A DNA stretch of 7,426 bases from a candidate division LCP-89 bacterium (GCA_025774735.1 JALGZU010000138.1:1-7426), one strand, 5' to 3'. Shown: positions 1 to 6,441, counted from the first letter of the stretch. Made by a program: numbers and translations. The notes: generated by a model not told the origin, from the sequence alone.

Positions 1-582
1 GTTACCCATCTTTTAACCGTCTGGTGCGACGTCACCCTGCCCAACGGATCGACCTATGGGCCGGTATTGGGTCCCGTCGATCTCTCCCTGGATTCCGGCG
101 CATCTCTCAACCGCGACAGAATCCAGACGGTGCCCGAAAACGCCCCGGAAGGTCAATACATCTACAACGCCTACGTGGGAATATACCCGTCCCCCGCCTG
201 GTCCGCTGATACCTTTTTGTTTGAAAAACTGTCCACGGGTGATGGATTGACGGTAGAGGGATGGAACAACGATGGTCGTCCATTTGATGCCGATGCCACG
301 GTATCGACGAAATCGTCGGAAGATTTCATCACCTGTAATGTTTACCCAAATCCTTTTAATGCGTCGATCACGCTCAGCTTCGTCGTTCCCGAAGTAGGAG
401 AAGTCACCCTGACGGTTTACGATATTGCCGGGCGTTCGGTCGCTGAAATAATTAATGGCTGGTGCGAAGTGGGATTACACCAGGTCACATTCGACGGTTT
501 TGACCTCGCTTCGGGCCTCTACATCTACCACCTACGTGCGGAGGCGTTTACGGCGACCGGCAAGATGATGCTGGTGAAGTGA
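1..582 (+). CDS. T9SS type A sorting domain protein, 3' part (start outside window)
   Basis: The frame is open from base 1 to the TGA at 580-582, so this is the C-terminal 193 residues of a longer exported protein. The first ~95 residues (VTLPNGSTYGPVLGP, then AYVGIYPSPAWSADTF) look like the beta-rich domain often found just before the sorting tail in secreted hydrolase-like proteins of FCB candidate phyla; I know no function for it. The tail starts at VYPNPFNASITLSF, followed by a beta-sandwich pattern (VTLTVYDIAGRSV, FDGFDLASGLYIY) and ends in GKMMLVK. In the T9SS family such a tail directs outer-membrane translocation after Sec export and is then usually removed. The catalytic or binding part lies upstream and cannot be named. 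An internal TTG at 67 is not a credible start, because protein-like sequence continues upstream of it. The last 41 residues match the next gene's tail at 34 positions, so the two tails are paralogous. No clear terminator follows. Confidence 0.85.
   Translation, partial: VTHLLTVWCDVTLPNGSTYGPVLGPVDLSLDSGASLNRDRIQTVPENAPEGQYIYNAYVGIYPSPAWSADTFLFEKLSTGDGLTVEGWNNDGRPFDADATVSTKSSEDFITCNVYPNPFNASITLSFVVPEVGEVTLTVYDIAGRSVAEIINGWCEVGLHQVTFDGFDLASGLYIYHLRAEAFTATGKMMLVK
457..582 (+). repeat. Paralogous sorting-tail segment, copy 1
   Basis: This 126-base segment at the 3' end of the first gene matches 1664-1789 at about 101 of 126 positions without gaps. The last 24 bases, including the stop codon, are identical. 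The encoded tails match at 34 of 41 residues, including GWCE, DLASGLYIY and TATGKMMLVK. Confidence 0.85.
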
Positions 583-672
583 GATAAACGGGGCCAGAAG
601 ATCTGTGAGTCGTGGAATCTCTTCATATATCAGCACAAAATAATAAAAAAATCGTGGGAAAAAATATTTTAC

Positions 673-701
673 TTGACTTTTCAAATAAAATAATGTATAT
701 T
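673..701 (+). promoter_or_regulatory. Sigma-70-type promoter of the Cys-repeat T9SS gene
   Basis: TTGACT (673-678) and TATATT (696-701) are separated by exactly 17 bases in an AT-rich stretch. Transcription would start near 708, leaving a leader of about 95 bases before the ATG. A second, perfect TATAAT lies at 723-728 but has no convincing -35 element 16-18 bases upstream. The rest of the 583-802 gap holds A/T runs but no small gene or stable hairpin that I can see. Confidence 0.7.
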
Positions 702-793
702 CCCTCATAATGAAACAGTTTTTATAATGTCATTTCTTTACAGTCATCCATCCCTGATTCCGTAAAAGCAAAAAGTCCCGCACATTAAGTAGT

Positions 794-799
794 GGAGGG
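794..799 (+). promoter_or_regulatory. Ribosome binding site with two tandem ATG codons
   Basis: GGAGGG lies 3 bases before the ATG at 803 and 6 bases before a second in-frame ATG at 806. The second spacing is the more usual one, so translation may begin at 806 and give 327 residues. The signal peptide is unaffected by the choice. Confidence 0.65.
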
Positions 800-802
800 C
801 GT

Positions 803-1789
803 ATGATGAAGGCATTAGCGGCATTTATGATGGCACTCCTAATCCTGGGGGGGTTTTACTTTATCCCCTCCGGCGAAGCAGGCAGCGAGCCATCCGATTC
901 CCCCCTGTTCGCAATATCTCTGGAAGAATCGAAGAATCTCATTTCGAATGTGGAAAGCGCAAGCCCGGTCACAGATCAGAGGAACAATGGCGGGAGCGAT
1001 TTTATCACCTGTGAAGTTACCTGTGGACCCACCTGTAATCAAGTAACCTGCGGCCTCACCTGCGTGGCGACCTGCGAAGCCACCTGCACCAACACCTGCT
1101 CGCAGCCGACCTGCGGTCCGACCTGCGTTGCCACTTGCGAAGAGACGTGCGCCAACACCTGCAGCCAACTGACCTGCGCGGCGACCTGCGTGGTAACCTG
1201 CTCCTACACCTGCAGTACCACGCCAATTATCATGTTTTCTTTCTCTGCATATTCAGGGTGCGACCACGTTGTCCTCAATTGGACCACTGTCAGCGAATTC
1301 GATACCTACGGCTTCGTCATCCGGCGTTCCACCGATCCCGGCGGAGAATTCATCGAAATCGCAGAGGTACTTAGCCAATCCACCGGCACAGGCACGGCTC
1401 AATATGCGTGCTCCGATTACGGCGTCCAACCGGGAATCACCTATTACTACACCCTGTCGGAGGTCAAGCTATCCGGCGGAGAGGAGCTGTATTCAGACAT
1501 GGTCAGCGTAAAGGTCGTAATGGCGGCGACCTTCCGGCTGTTGCAGAACTACCCCAATCCCTTCAATCCAACCACCACGATCGGCTTCGAACTGCCCGCT
1601 CCGTCAAAAACGGTTCTGGCGGTCTACGACGTCAACGGTCAGAGGGTGGCGACCCTGGTAGACGGTTGGTGTGAAGCCGGATTACACCAGGTAAATTTTG
1701 ATGGTTCGGATTTGGCGTCGGGTCTTTACATCTACCGCCTGCAGGCCGGGGAGTTTACGGCGACAGGCAAGATGATGCTGGTGAAGTGA
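803..1789 (+). CDS. Exported Thr-Cys repeat protein with FN3-like domain and T9SS sorting tail
   Basis: A complete 328-residue protein. Residues 1-27 form a Sec signal peptide (hydrophobic core about residues 5-22, likely cleavage after SGEA or nearby). Residues 28-69 are a polar linker. Residues 70-137 carry 17 cysteines, each preceded by Thr, spaced mostly four and periodically five residues apart (Cys 70, 74, 78, 83, 87, 91, 95, 99, 104, 108, 112, 116, 120, 125, 129, 133, 137). Residues about 144-238 resemble the fibronectin-III-like fold often placed before T9SS tails (VVLNWTTVSEFDTYGFVIRRS, then TYYYTL), with two extra cysteines, C153 and C203. Residues 244-328 are the sorting domain (LLQNYPNPFNPTTTIGFELP to GKMMLVK), with Cys290. 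It is probably delivered to the cell surface or released. Whether the cysteines form disulfides, bind metal or are otherwise modified cannot be seen, and no maturation enzyme is in the window. I do not recognise a named family for the repeat. Confidence 0.9.
   Translation: MMKALAAFMMALLILGGFYFIPSGEAGSEPSDSPLFAISLEESKNLISNVESASPVTDQRNNGGSDFITCEVTCGPTCNQVTCGLTCVATCEATCTNTCSQPTCGPTCVATCEETCANTCSQLTCAATCVVTCSYTCSTTPIIMFSFSAYSGCDHVVLNWTTVSEFDTYGFVIRRSTDPGGEFIEIAEVLSQSTGTGTAQYACSDYGVQPGITYYYTLSEVKLSGGEELYSDMVSVKVVMAATFRLLQNYPNPFNPTTTIGFELPAPSKTVLAVYDVNGQRVATLVDGWCEAGLHQVNFDGSDLASGLYIYRLQAGEFTATGKMMLVK
1010..1222 (+). repeat. In-gene 63-base repeat encoding a Thr-Cys 21-residue unit
   Basis: Two full units (1049-1111 and 1112-1174) are flanked by a partial unit before (1010-1048) and one after (1175-1222). 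Each full unit encodes Cys at relative positions 1, 5, 9, 13 and 17 and ends in a five-residue step (SQ-P/L-T). The two full copies match at 48 of 63 bases and 17 of 21 residues by my hand count. Seven codons differ silently and four change the residue. The first three Cys codons are TGT and the other fourteen TGC; fifteen of the seventeen preceding Thr codons are ACC. Confidence 0.9.
1664..1789 (+). repeat. Paralogous sorting-tail segment, copy 2
   Basis: The partner of 457-582, at the 3' end of the Cys-repeat gene. Differences are mainly at third codon positions, which fits an old duplication or a shared cassette under protein-level selection rather than a very recent copy. Confidence 0.85.
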
Positions 1790-1810
1790 GCTAGACATGG
1801 CAGAAAGATC

Positions 1811-1837
1811 AAGGGCGGCTTAACCAGCCGCCCTTTT
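1811..1837 (+). terminator. Rho-independent terminator between convergent genes
   Basis: A perfect 10-base-pair GC-rich stem (1811-1820 with 1826-1835) with a 5-base loop TAACC is followed by a short T run ending at 1837. It lies 22 bases after the + strand stop codon. The same stem sits 23 bases beyond the end of the - strand phosphatase gene and could act on that side too, though the T run there is only TT. Confidence 0.85.
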
Positions 1838-1860
1838 CTATATCGCATAAAAAGTATTTC

Positions 1861-2505
1861 TCAAAGTGGGTTCCGCTTCAGGTCCTCCACCACGTCGCTC
1901 AGCGTCTCGAAGGGCACCGTCTCGAGCCCCTCTCTGCGCAGATGTTCGAGCAGGGTTCCCTTGGCATACCTCCGCTGAGCCGCTTCCGCCGGGCAGTGAT
2001 CGGTCAGCCCGTCCCCGATGTAAACCGTCTTCGCCCCGCGCTTGACCGCCTCCTCGACGTGCCAGCGCTTGCAGTGGTTGCAGTGATCCCTGATGTGCGG
2101 AAATTCAGCCGGGATGACTTCGATGCCGCCCTCCGCGTCGCGGCGATGGTCGTTGGCGTAGAGAGGAATTTCGCCGTAGCCCCAATTCCTCCACAGGGCT
2201 CCCGAAAAACGGATCAAGCCCCCGGAGAGCACGGTCATGGGCCAGTTCATACCTCGGAGAAAGGTGACTAAGTTCTCCAATCCTACCGCCGGTCTGATCT
2301 CCTCATCGAGCGTCGCCATCAGCTCTTCATCCGAAACCTTTAAAAGCGCCAGTTCCGCCCGCAGACCCTCTTTCTCCTCGATTTCTCCGCGCAGCATGCG
2401 TTCTTCCACGGCGTACCAGTCGGACTGAGCGTATCGGTCCAGCAAAACAACCAGGGTATCCCGGTCGGTCAGGGTGCCGTCGAAATCGCAGAAGATTTCA
2501 ATCAT
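1861..2505 (-). CDS. MtnX-like HAD-superfamily phosphatase
   Basis: A 214-residue HAD subclass IB phosphatase. Motif I is DFDGT (residues 7-11; nucleophile D7 and acid/base D9). Motif II is LSGG with S94. K146 in CNHCK is the probable motif III lysine, and motif IV is GDGLTD (164-169). Overall order and length, with the Cys-Cys-Lys stretch and the IPLYAND segment, resemble MtnX, the phosphatase of methionine salvage that acts on 2-hydroxy-3-keto-5-methylthiopentenyl-1-phosphate. No other salvage gene is present, so the substrate is not established, and related HAD-IB enzymes (phosphoserine-type or other small phosphomonoesters) remain possible. It is presumably cytoplasmic, having no signal peptide. 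Its ATG overlaps the end of the TPR gene by 8 bases (ATGATTGA) and no Shine-Dalgarno sequence precedes it, so translation is probably coupled to the upstream gene. Confidence 0.82.
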   Translation of the reverse strand: MIEIFCDFDGTLTDRDTLVVLLDRYAQSDWYAVEERMLRGEIEEKEGLRAELALLKVSDEELMATLDEEIRPAVGLENLVTFLRGMNWPMTVLSGGLIRFSGALWRNWGYGEIPLYANDHRRDAEGGIEVIPAEFPHIRDHCNHCKRWHVEEAVKRGAKTVYIGDGLTDHCPAEAAQRRYAKGTLLEHLRREGLETVPFETLSDVVEDLKRNPL

Positions 2506-3121
2506 GCTGATGCTGGGGGAGGCTTTTGGGGAGGTAATCTCCGGGCTTCAGGTAGGCTGACACGACGTTCAGCTTCACTTCTTCCAGGATGCCGCCAAGT
2601 TGGAAAGAGAACAGGGGGGAACCGGTGTGGCTGTGTACCCTGCGTCCGACCTTGGCTCCGGAAGCATCGATGCCGCGGCGGGCTTGAGAGGGATCGCCGC
2701 CGAGCTTCAAGGCTCTCTCGAAACAGTCGCGCGCTTCGGCTTCGATGTCGCTGCGGTTATCCTGGATGAAGTCCGGCTCGAGGTCCTTTTCCATGAAAGC
2801 CAGTATCGCCTCGCCCAGGGTGTTCCAGGTTTTCGCATCGGTGGCGTCGATCTGCATGGAGCGCACCAGGCAGGCGAGAGCCTCCTTCACCTTCCCGCGA
2901 CGCAGAAAAACATCGCCCCGGCGCCGCCAGACGCTGGCGTAGCGGCCATCCAGCCGCAGAGCCGATTCGTAGGCGAAGGTGGCGCCCTCAAAATCTTCAG
3001 CTGCCAGCATCTTATCCCCGATGCCGACTAGTTCATAGATCCGTTCCCGCGAGTCGAATCGTAAAGCCGTTTCCGAGGACGAATCCCGGGTCTCAGAGCG
3101 CCGCTTGAACCACTTCCACAT
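2498..3121 (-). CDS. TPR-repeat protein, first gene of the phosphatase operon
   Basis: A 207-residue soluble protein. After a basic N-terminus (MWKWFKRRSE) come tetratricopeptide-like helical pairs at about residues 27-60 (GDKMLAAEDFEGATFAYESAL) and 61-94 (RRGDVFLRRGKVKEALACL). A third repeat is split by a ~17-residue insert (TWNTLGEAILAF, then EARDCFERALKLGGD). The last ~60 residues (VHSHTGSPLFSF to LPQHQHD) are not TPR and match nothing I know. TPR units usually hold protein partners; the obvious candidate from context is the phosphatase translated from its overlapping end, but that is inference. The chosen ATG has a weak GGAAAG 5 bases upstream and lies about 20 bases after the predicted transcription start, which supports it. 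Confidence 0.75.
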   Translation of the reverse strand: MWKWFKRRSETRDSSSETALRFDSRERIYELVGIGDKMLAAEDFEGATFAYESALRLDGRYASVWRRRGDVFLRRGKVKEALACLVRSMQIDATDAKTWNTLGEAILAFMEKDLEPDFIQDNRSDIEAEARDCFERALKLGGDPSQARRGIDASGAKVGRRVHSHTGSPLFSFQLGGILEEVKLNVVSAYLKPGDYLPKSLPQHQHD

Positions 3122-3146
3122 GGTGACTTTCCGTAGATGATATTAA

Positions 3147-3175
3147 ATAATACAAAGAGAGAACGCCTGATTCAA
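3147..3175 (-). promoter_or_regulatory. Promoter of the TPR-phosphatase operon
   Basis: Read on the - strand, TTGAAT (3175-3170) is followed after exactly 17 bases by TATTAT (3152-3147). Transcription would begin near 3140, giving a very short leader before the ATG at 3121. It sits just downstream of the terminator of the lon-osmC unit, so the two operons are separate. Confidence 0.7.
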
Positions 3176-3227
3176 GCCGAAAATGGGATATTACCCGAAA
3201 CGAGCGCGATTCCAAGATCACCGCAAT

Positions 3228-3252
3228 AAAAAACCGGCCCTGGAACCGGTTT
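3228..3252 (-). terminator. Rho-independent terminator of the lon-osmC operon
   Basis: On the - strand a 7-base-pair stem AAACCGG/CCGGTTT (3252-3246 with 3237-3231) with an 8-base loop runs into six T residues (3233-3228), some of them part of the stem. It begins 37 bases after the end of the OsmC-family gene. Confidence 0.8.
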
Positions 3253-3289
3253 AAATTTATACGCAAGCCGCTGCTGGCGTTATAGCCGC

Positions 3290-3697
3290 CTAAAGCATCT
3301 CCACGCGATAGCCGATTTTGATGTCCGGCTTGAACATGTTGATTACGGAGCAGTACTTGTCATGGGACAATTTCACCGCCTTTTCGACCTCGCTGTGGGT
3401 GATGCCATCACCTCCGACGCGATAGACCACGACCATATCTTCGAAGATCTTCGGGTGATCGTCCCGCCGTTCAGCCTCCATCTCGATTTCGAATGAAGCG
3501 ATCTCCTTACGTCTTTTCCTCAGGATGACTATGACGTCCATGGCGCTGCAAATCCCCACGGCTTGCATCACGCCCTCCATGGGCGTTGGTCCGTTAGTCG
3601 GCTGATCTTTGGGACCGGAATCAAAGTGAAGCGGATGACCGCTCTCGGTCGTTCCCACGAAGTGCAAGCCGCCCTTGTAAACCGCCTTACCTTTCAT
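3290..3697 (-). CDS. OsmC-family protein (peroxiredoxin-like, YhfA-type)
   Basis: A 135-residue protein of the OsmC/Ohr superfamily, close to the usual ~140. The family's two reactive cysteines are in place: C50 in the helix GICSAMDVI and C116 in KYCSVINMF. The family's N-terminal beta strands (YKGGLHFVGTTESGHPLHFD) and the turn before the first active helix (GPTPMEGVMQAVG) are also recognisable. OsmC and Ohr reduce organic peroxides through a dithiol cycle, but the YhfA-like branch has no firmly known substrate, so I do not assign ohr or osmC. The gene starts 20 bases after the lon stop with AAAGGA just before the ATG (a tight 2-base spacing). It should be co-transcribed with lon, which suggests shared control under protein-damaging or oxidative stress. 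Confidence 0.88.
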   Translation of the reverse strand: MKGKAVYKGGLHFVGTTESGHPLHFDSGPKDQPTNGPTPMEGVMQAVGICSAMDVIVILRKRRKEIASFEIEMEAERRDDHPKIFEDMVVVYRVGGDGITHSEVEKAVKLSHDKYCSVINMFKPDIKIGYRVEML

Positions 3698-3717
3698 AAT
3701 CCTTTATATTTCTGCCA

Positions 3718-6165
3718 TTATTGCTGAGTTTGTGATTGCGCAACTGAATCTTGCGCCGGCTGCTTGGCATCCCGGTGAGGCTTATCCTTGAATTTCTCCG
3801 CCTTCAGGGTGTGTTCGAGGACTTCCTCCATCTCTTTAACGAAGATGAATTCCATCTCGTCGCGCACCTCCTGGGGCGTCTCTTCCAGATCCTTCTCGTT
3901 CTTCCAGGGCATGACCATACGACGGATTCCGGATCGGTGTGCGGCCAGCACCTTCTCTTTGATTCCTCCGACGGGAAGCACCGTGCCGCGCAGGGTGATC
4001 TCCCCGGTCATGGCCAGATCGGAATGCACCAGCCGTCCGGTCAGGAGGCTGGAGATGGCCGACAGGATCGTGACTCCGGCCGAGGGACCGTCCTTGGGGA
4101 TAGCTCCGGCGGGCACGTGCACGTGGATGTTTTCCTCTTCGAAATTAACATCGCGCAAAGTCAAATCGCCGGCTCGGCTGCGGATATAGGACAACGCGGC
4201 CTGTGCCGATTCCTTCATCACGTCTCCAAGCTGACCGGTGAGAATCAGGTTTCCTTTGCCGGGCATACGAGTAGCTTCCACGAAGAGGATGTCGCCTCCG
4301 GCGGCGGTCCAGGCCACTCCGGTGGCGATGCCGGGCCGGTTGATCCGTTCCGCCATTTCGCTGTAAAACTTGATCGGCCCGAGCACGTCACGGACGACGT
4401 CGGTTTTAATCTCGGATTTTTCCAGATCGTCGCTGGTGATCTGCTTGGCTACATTACGGCAGATCGCGGCGATCTCGCGCTCGAGGTTGCGCACGCCCGC
4501 TTCCCGGGTGTAAGAACGGCAGATTTCGCGCAGGGCGTCGTCGTGGAACACAATCTGTTCGGAAGTCAAGCCGTGTTCTTCGATCTGCTTGGGCACCAGG
4601 AATTTGCGCGCAATGTGCAGCTTCTCCTCTTCGATGTACCCGGGCAGCTCCAGGATCTCCATGCGGTCCTTGAGCGCGGGTGGAATCGGATCGGAGATGT
4701 TTGCCGTGGCGATGAACATCACCTTTGAGAGGTCGAAATCGACGTCTAAGTAGTGGTCAGAGAAACTGAAGTTCTGCTCCGGATCGAGGACTTCGAGCAG
4801 CGCCGAGGAGGGATCGCCGCGGAAGTCCATGCCGACCTTGTCGATCTCGTCGAGCATGAAGACCGGATTGTTGGTGGCGGCCCTTTTAATGCCCTGTATG
4901 ATGCGGCCGGGCAGAGCGCCGATATAGGTGCGGCGGTGGCCGCGGATTTCGGCTTCATCCCGCAATCCTCCGAGGGAGATGCGGATGAACTTCCTGCCCA
5001 GCGCATTCGCGATCGATCTCCCCAGGGAAGTTTTGCCGACTCCCGGAGGCCCCAGGAAGCAGAGGATGGGCCCTTTCATATCTTGCTTGAGCTTGCGCAC
5101 GGCGAGATATTCCAGGATGCGTTTCTTCACCTTCTCCAGGCCGTAGTGATCGTCCTCGAGGATCTCTTCCGCCGCTTTCAGATTCAGATTGTCCTCGGTG
5201 GTTTCGTTCCAGGGCAGATCCAGGAGCCAATCGACGTAAGTGCGCGACACGGTGTATTCCGCGGAGGCGCTGGGCATGCGGGCGAGACGGTCAATCTCCT
5301 TGGAAGCCGCTTTATCGGCGTCTTCGGGAAGTTTTGCCTCCTCAAGCCGCTCGCGCAATTCGGCGATCTCCACGCCCTCCTGATCGTCACCCAGTTCCTT
5401 CCGGATAGCCTTTATCTGTTCACGCAGGAAGTACTCACGCTGTGACTTGGAGATTTCCCCTTGAACTTCATTCTGTATCTTTGAGCTGATCTCCAGTTTC
5501 TGCAGGTACTCATTCAGAATGAAGATAGATTTTTCCAGGCGCGCCTGAACGTCAACCAACTCCAGGATCTCTTCCTTCTGGGGAGTCTCAAGGTTCAACA
5601 GCGAGACCGCCGTATCCGTCAGGCGGCCGGGATCCTGGATATTGGCCAGCATCATCATGTGCTCACTGGTCAGATTGGGTACGAATTCGCTGATAGACTG
5701 CACCAGGTTGCGCAGGTTCAGAACCATGGCGTCAGTCTGCAATCCCTTCACCGTCTGATCTTCCTTGCGTTCGATGACCACCTTGATGTAGGGATCGAGC
5801 TGGGCGAATTCGATGGCATTAAAGCGATGCAGGCCCTGTACAATGACGGACTTGGAATCGTCCGGCAGGTCAATCACCTTGAGCACTGCGGCCACGGTCC
5901 CCCAGGAGTACAGGTCATCCGGACTGGGATCGTCGACCAGGCCCTGCTTCTGCGCGATGACGCCGATGTACTTGGAGTCGTCTTCGAGGTCAGCCAGCAG
6001 CTTCAACGATTTTTCACGGCCCACCGCCAGAGGAATGATCTGATGCGGGAAGAGGACCGAATTCCGCAGGGGGATGACGGGAAGAATTTCGGGCAGGCTT
6101 TCGGGATCGAAGTTGTTTTCTTCAAACATATCGTCTGATATCTCTTCGGATAGATAATCGTCCAT
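3718..6165 (-). CDS. lon: ATP-dependent protease Lon (S16 family)
   Basis: An 815-residue bacterial LonA protease, a cytoplasmic hexamer that unfolds and degrades damaged and regulatory proteins. From the chosen ATG the order is: acidic N-terminus (MDDYLSEEISDDMFEENN); substrate-binding LAN domain from about residue 27 (ILPVIPLRNSVLFPHQIIPL) to ~220; coiled helices (QREYFLREQIKAIRKELG); AAA+ module with Walker A GPPGVGKT (372-379) and Walker B VFMLDEID (435-442); and the protease domain with catalytic Ser695 in PKDGPSAG and Lys738 in GGIKEKVLAA, the standard 43 residues apart. A Gln-rich tail (QPAQDSVAQSQTQQ) ends it. All key residues are present. The open frame continues upstream to a TTG at 6282, but the extra 39 residues do not look like Lon and lie in the leader; the ATG at 6165 gives a normal N-terminus, though it has no clear Shine-Dalgarno sequence. 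The OsmC-family gene follows in the same operon. Confidence 0.96.
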   Translation of the reverse strand: MDDYLSEEISDDMFEENNFDPESLPEILPVIPLRNSVLFPHQIIPLAVGREKSLKLLADLEDDSKYIGVIAQKQGLVDDPSPDDLYSWGTVAAVLKVIDLPDDSKSVIVQGLHRFNAIEFAQLDPYIKVVIERKEDQTVKGLQTDAMVLNLRNLVQSISEFVPNLTSEHMMMLANIQDPGRLTDTAVSLLNLETPQKEEILELVDVQARLEKSIFILNEYLQKLEISSKIQNEVQGEISKSQREYFLREQIKAIRKELGDDQEGVEIAELRERLEEAKLPEDADKAASKEIDRLARMPSASAEYTVSRTYVDWLLDLPWNETTEDNLNLKAAEEILEDDHYGLEKVKKRILEYLAVRKLKQDMKGPILCFLGPPGVGKTSLGRSIANALGRKFIRISLGGLRDEAEIRGHRRTYIGALPGRIIQGIKRAATNNPVFMLDEIDKVGMDFRGDPSSALLEVLDPEQNFSFSDHYLDVDFDLSKVMFIATANISDPIPPALKDRMEILELPGYIEEEKLHIARKFLVPKQIEEHGLTSEQIVFHDDALREICRSYTREAGVRNLEREIAAICRNVAKQITSDDLEKSEIKTDVVRDVLGPIKFYSEMAERINRPGIATGVAWTAAGGDILFVEATRMPGKGNLILTGQLGDVMKESAQAALSYIRSRAGDLTLRDVNFEEENIHVHVPAGAIPKDGPSAGVTILSAISSLLTGRLVHSDLAMTGEITLRGTVLPVGGIKEKVLAAHRSGIRRMVMPWKNEKDLEETPQEVRDEMEFIFVKEMEEVLEHTLKAEKFKDKPHRDAKQPAQDSVAQSQTQQ

Positions 6166-6211
6166 GATCGGTGGGCGAAAGCGTGAACAGGAGCTTTCCG
6201 CCCTTATGCAA

Positions 6212-6240
6212 GTTATAGGCTTTGTATACTTATACTCGAA
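6212..6240 (-). promoter_or_regulatory. Possible proximal lon promoter with palindrome in its spacer
   Basis: On the - strand a weak TTCGAG (6240-6235) and a good TATAAC (6217-6212) are 17 bases apart, which would start transcription about 40 bases before the lon ATG. The near-palindrome GTATACTTATAC (6224-6235) fills part of the spacer, where an operator or an activator that reshapes the spacer could bind. The -35 match is poor, so this is only a candidate. Confidence 0.3.
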
Positions 6241-6320
6241 TTTCGCAATTATTGTGCCATCTATAAAGTAACTTATTAACAATCTGTTAGGAAAATCAAG
6301 TCCCGGGACATGTTCCTTGG

Positions 6321-6360
6321 GCTGTCATTATGGCAGACCAATTTCAGTTGTGATGACAGC
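6321..6360 (-). repeat. Inverted repeat in the lon leader
   Basis: GCTGTCAT (6321-6328) and ATGACAGC (6353-6360) form a perfect 8-base inverted repeat around a 24-base loop. A third related element, ATGGCAG (6330-6336), lies next to the first arm and could compete for pairing with it. The repeat is inside the predicted lon leader RNA, about 155-195 bases before the ATG. It has no T run, so it is not a plain terminator. Confidence 0.5.
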
Positions 6361-6441
6361 AAACTAGCCACGCCTCGTCTGGTCAGGGCGAGATCATCGT
6401 CGGCCGGTGTGGGGAAGGCCCACCAGTATACTCTCCCCTGC

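Noticed and set aside
24..250. Small + strand frames at the left edge in other phases
   Set aside because: They overlap the T9SS tail gene in the wrong frame and have no family resemblance.
839..1168. 109-residue open frame on the - strand opposite the Cys-repeat gene
   Set aside because: It is the antisense shadow of the repeated Thr-Cys codons, has no ribosome binding site, and the + strand frame has a clear signal peptide and T9SS tail.
1010..1222. CRISPR-like or satellite repeat
   Set aside because: The units are contiguous, in frame, multiples of 21 codons and diverged mainly at third positions, so this is a coding repeat without spacers.
2600..3031. 143-residue + strand open frame opposite the TPR gene
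   Set aside because: The - strand frame has TPR periodicity, a promoter and coupling to the next gene; this frame has none of these.
3751..5445. Long + strand open frames opposite lon (325 and 230 residues)
   Set aside because: They are shadows of the well-conserved lon gene in a GC-rich region; their products resemble no family and lack start signals.
6166..6282. Upstream TTG start adding 39 residues to Lon
   Set aside because: The added residues do not resemble the Lon N-terminus and overlap the possible proximal promoter; the ATG at 6165 gives a normal acidic N-terminus.
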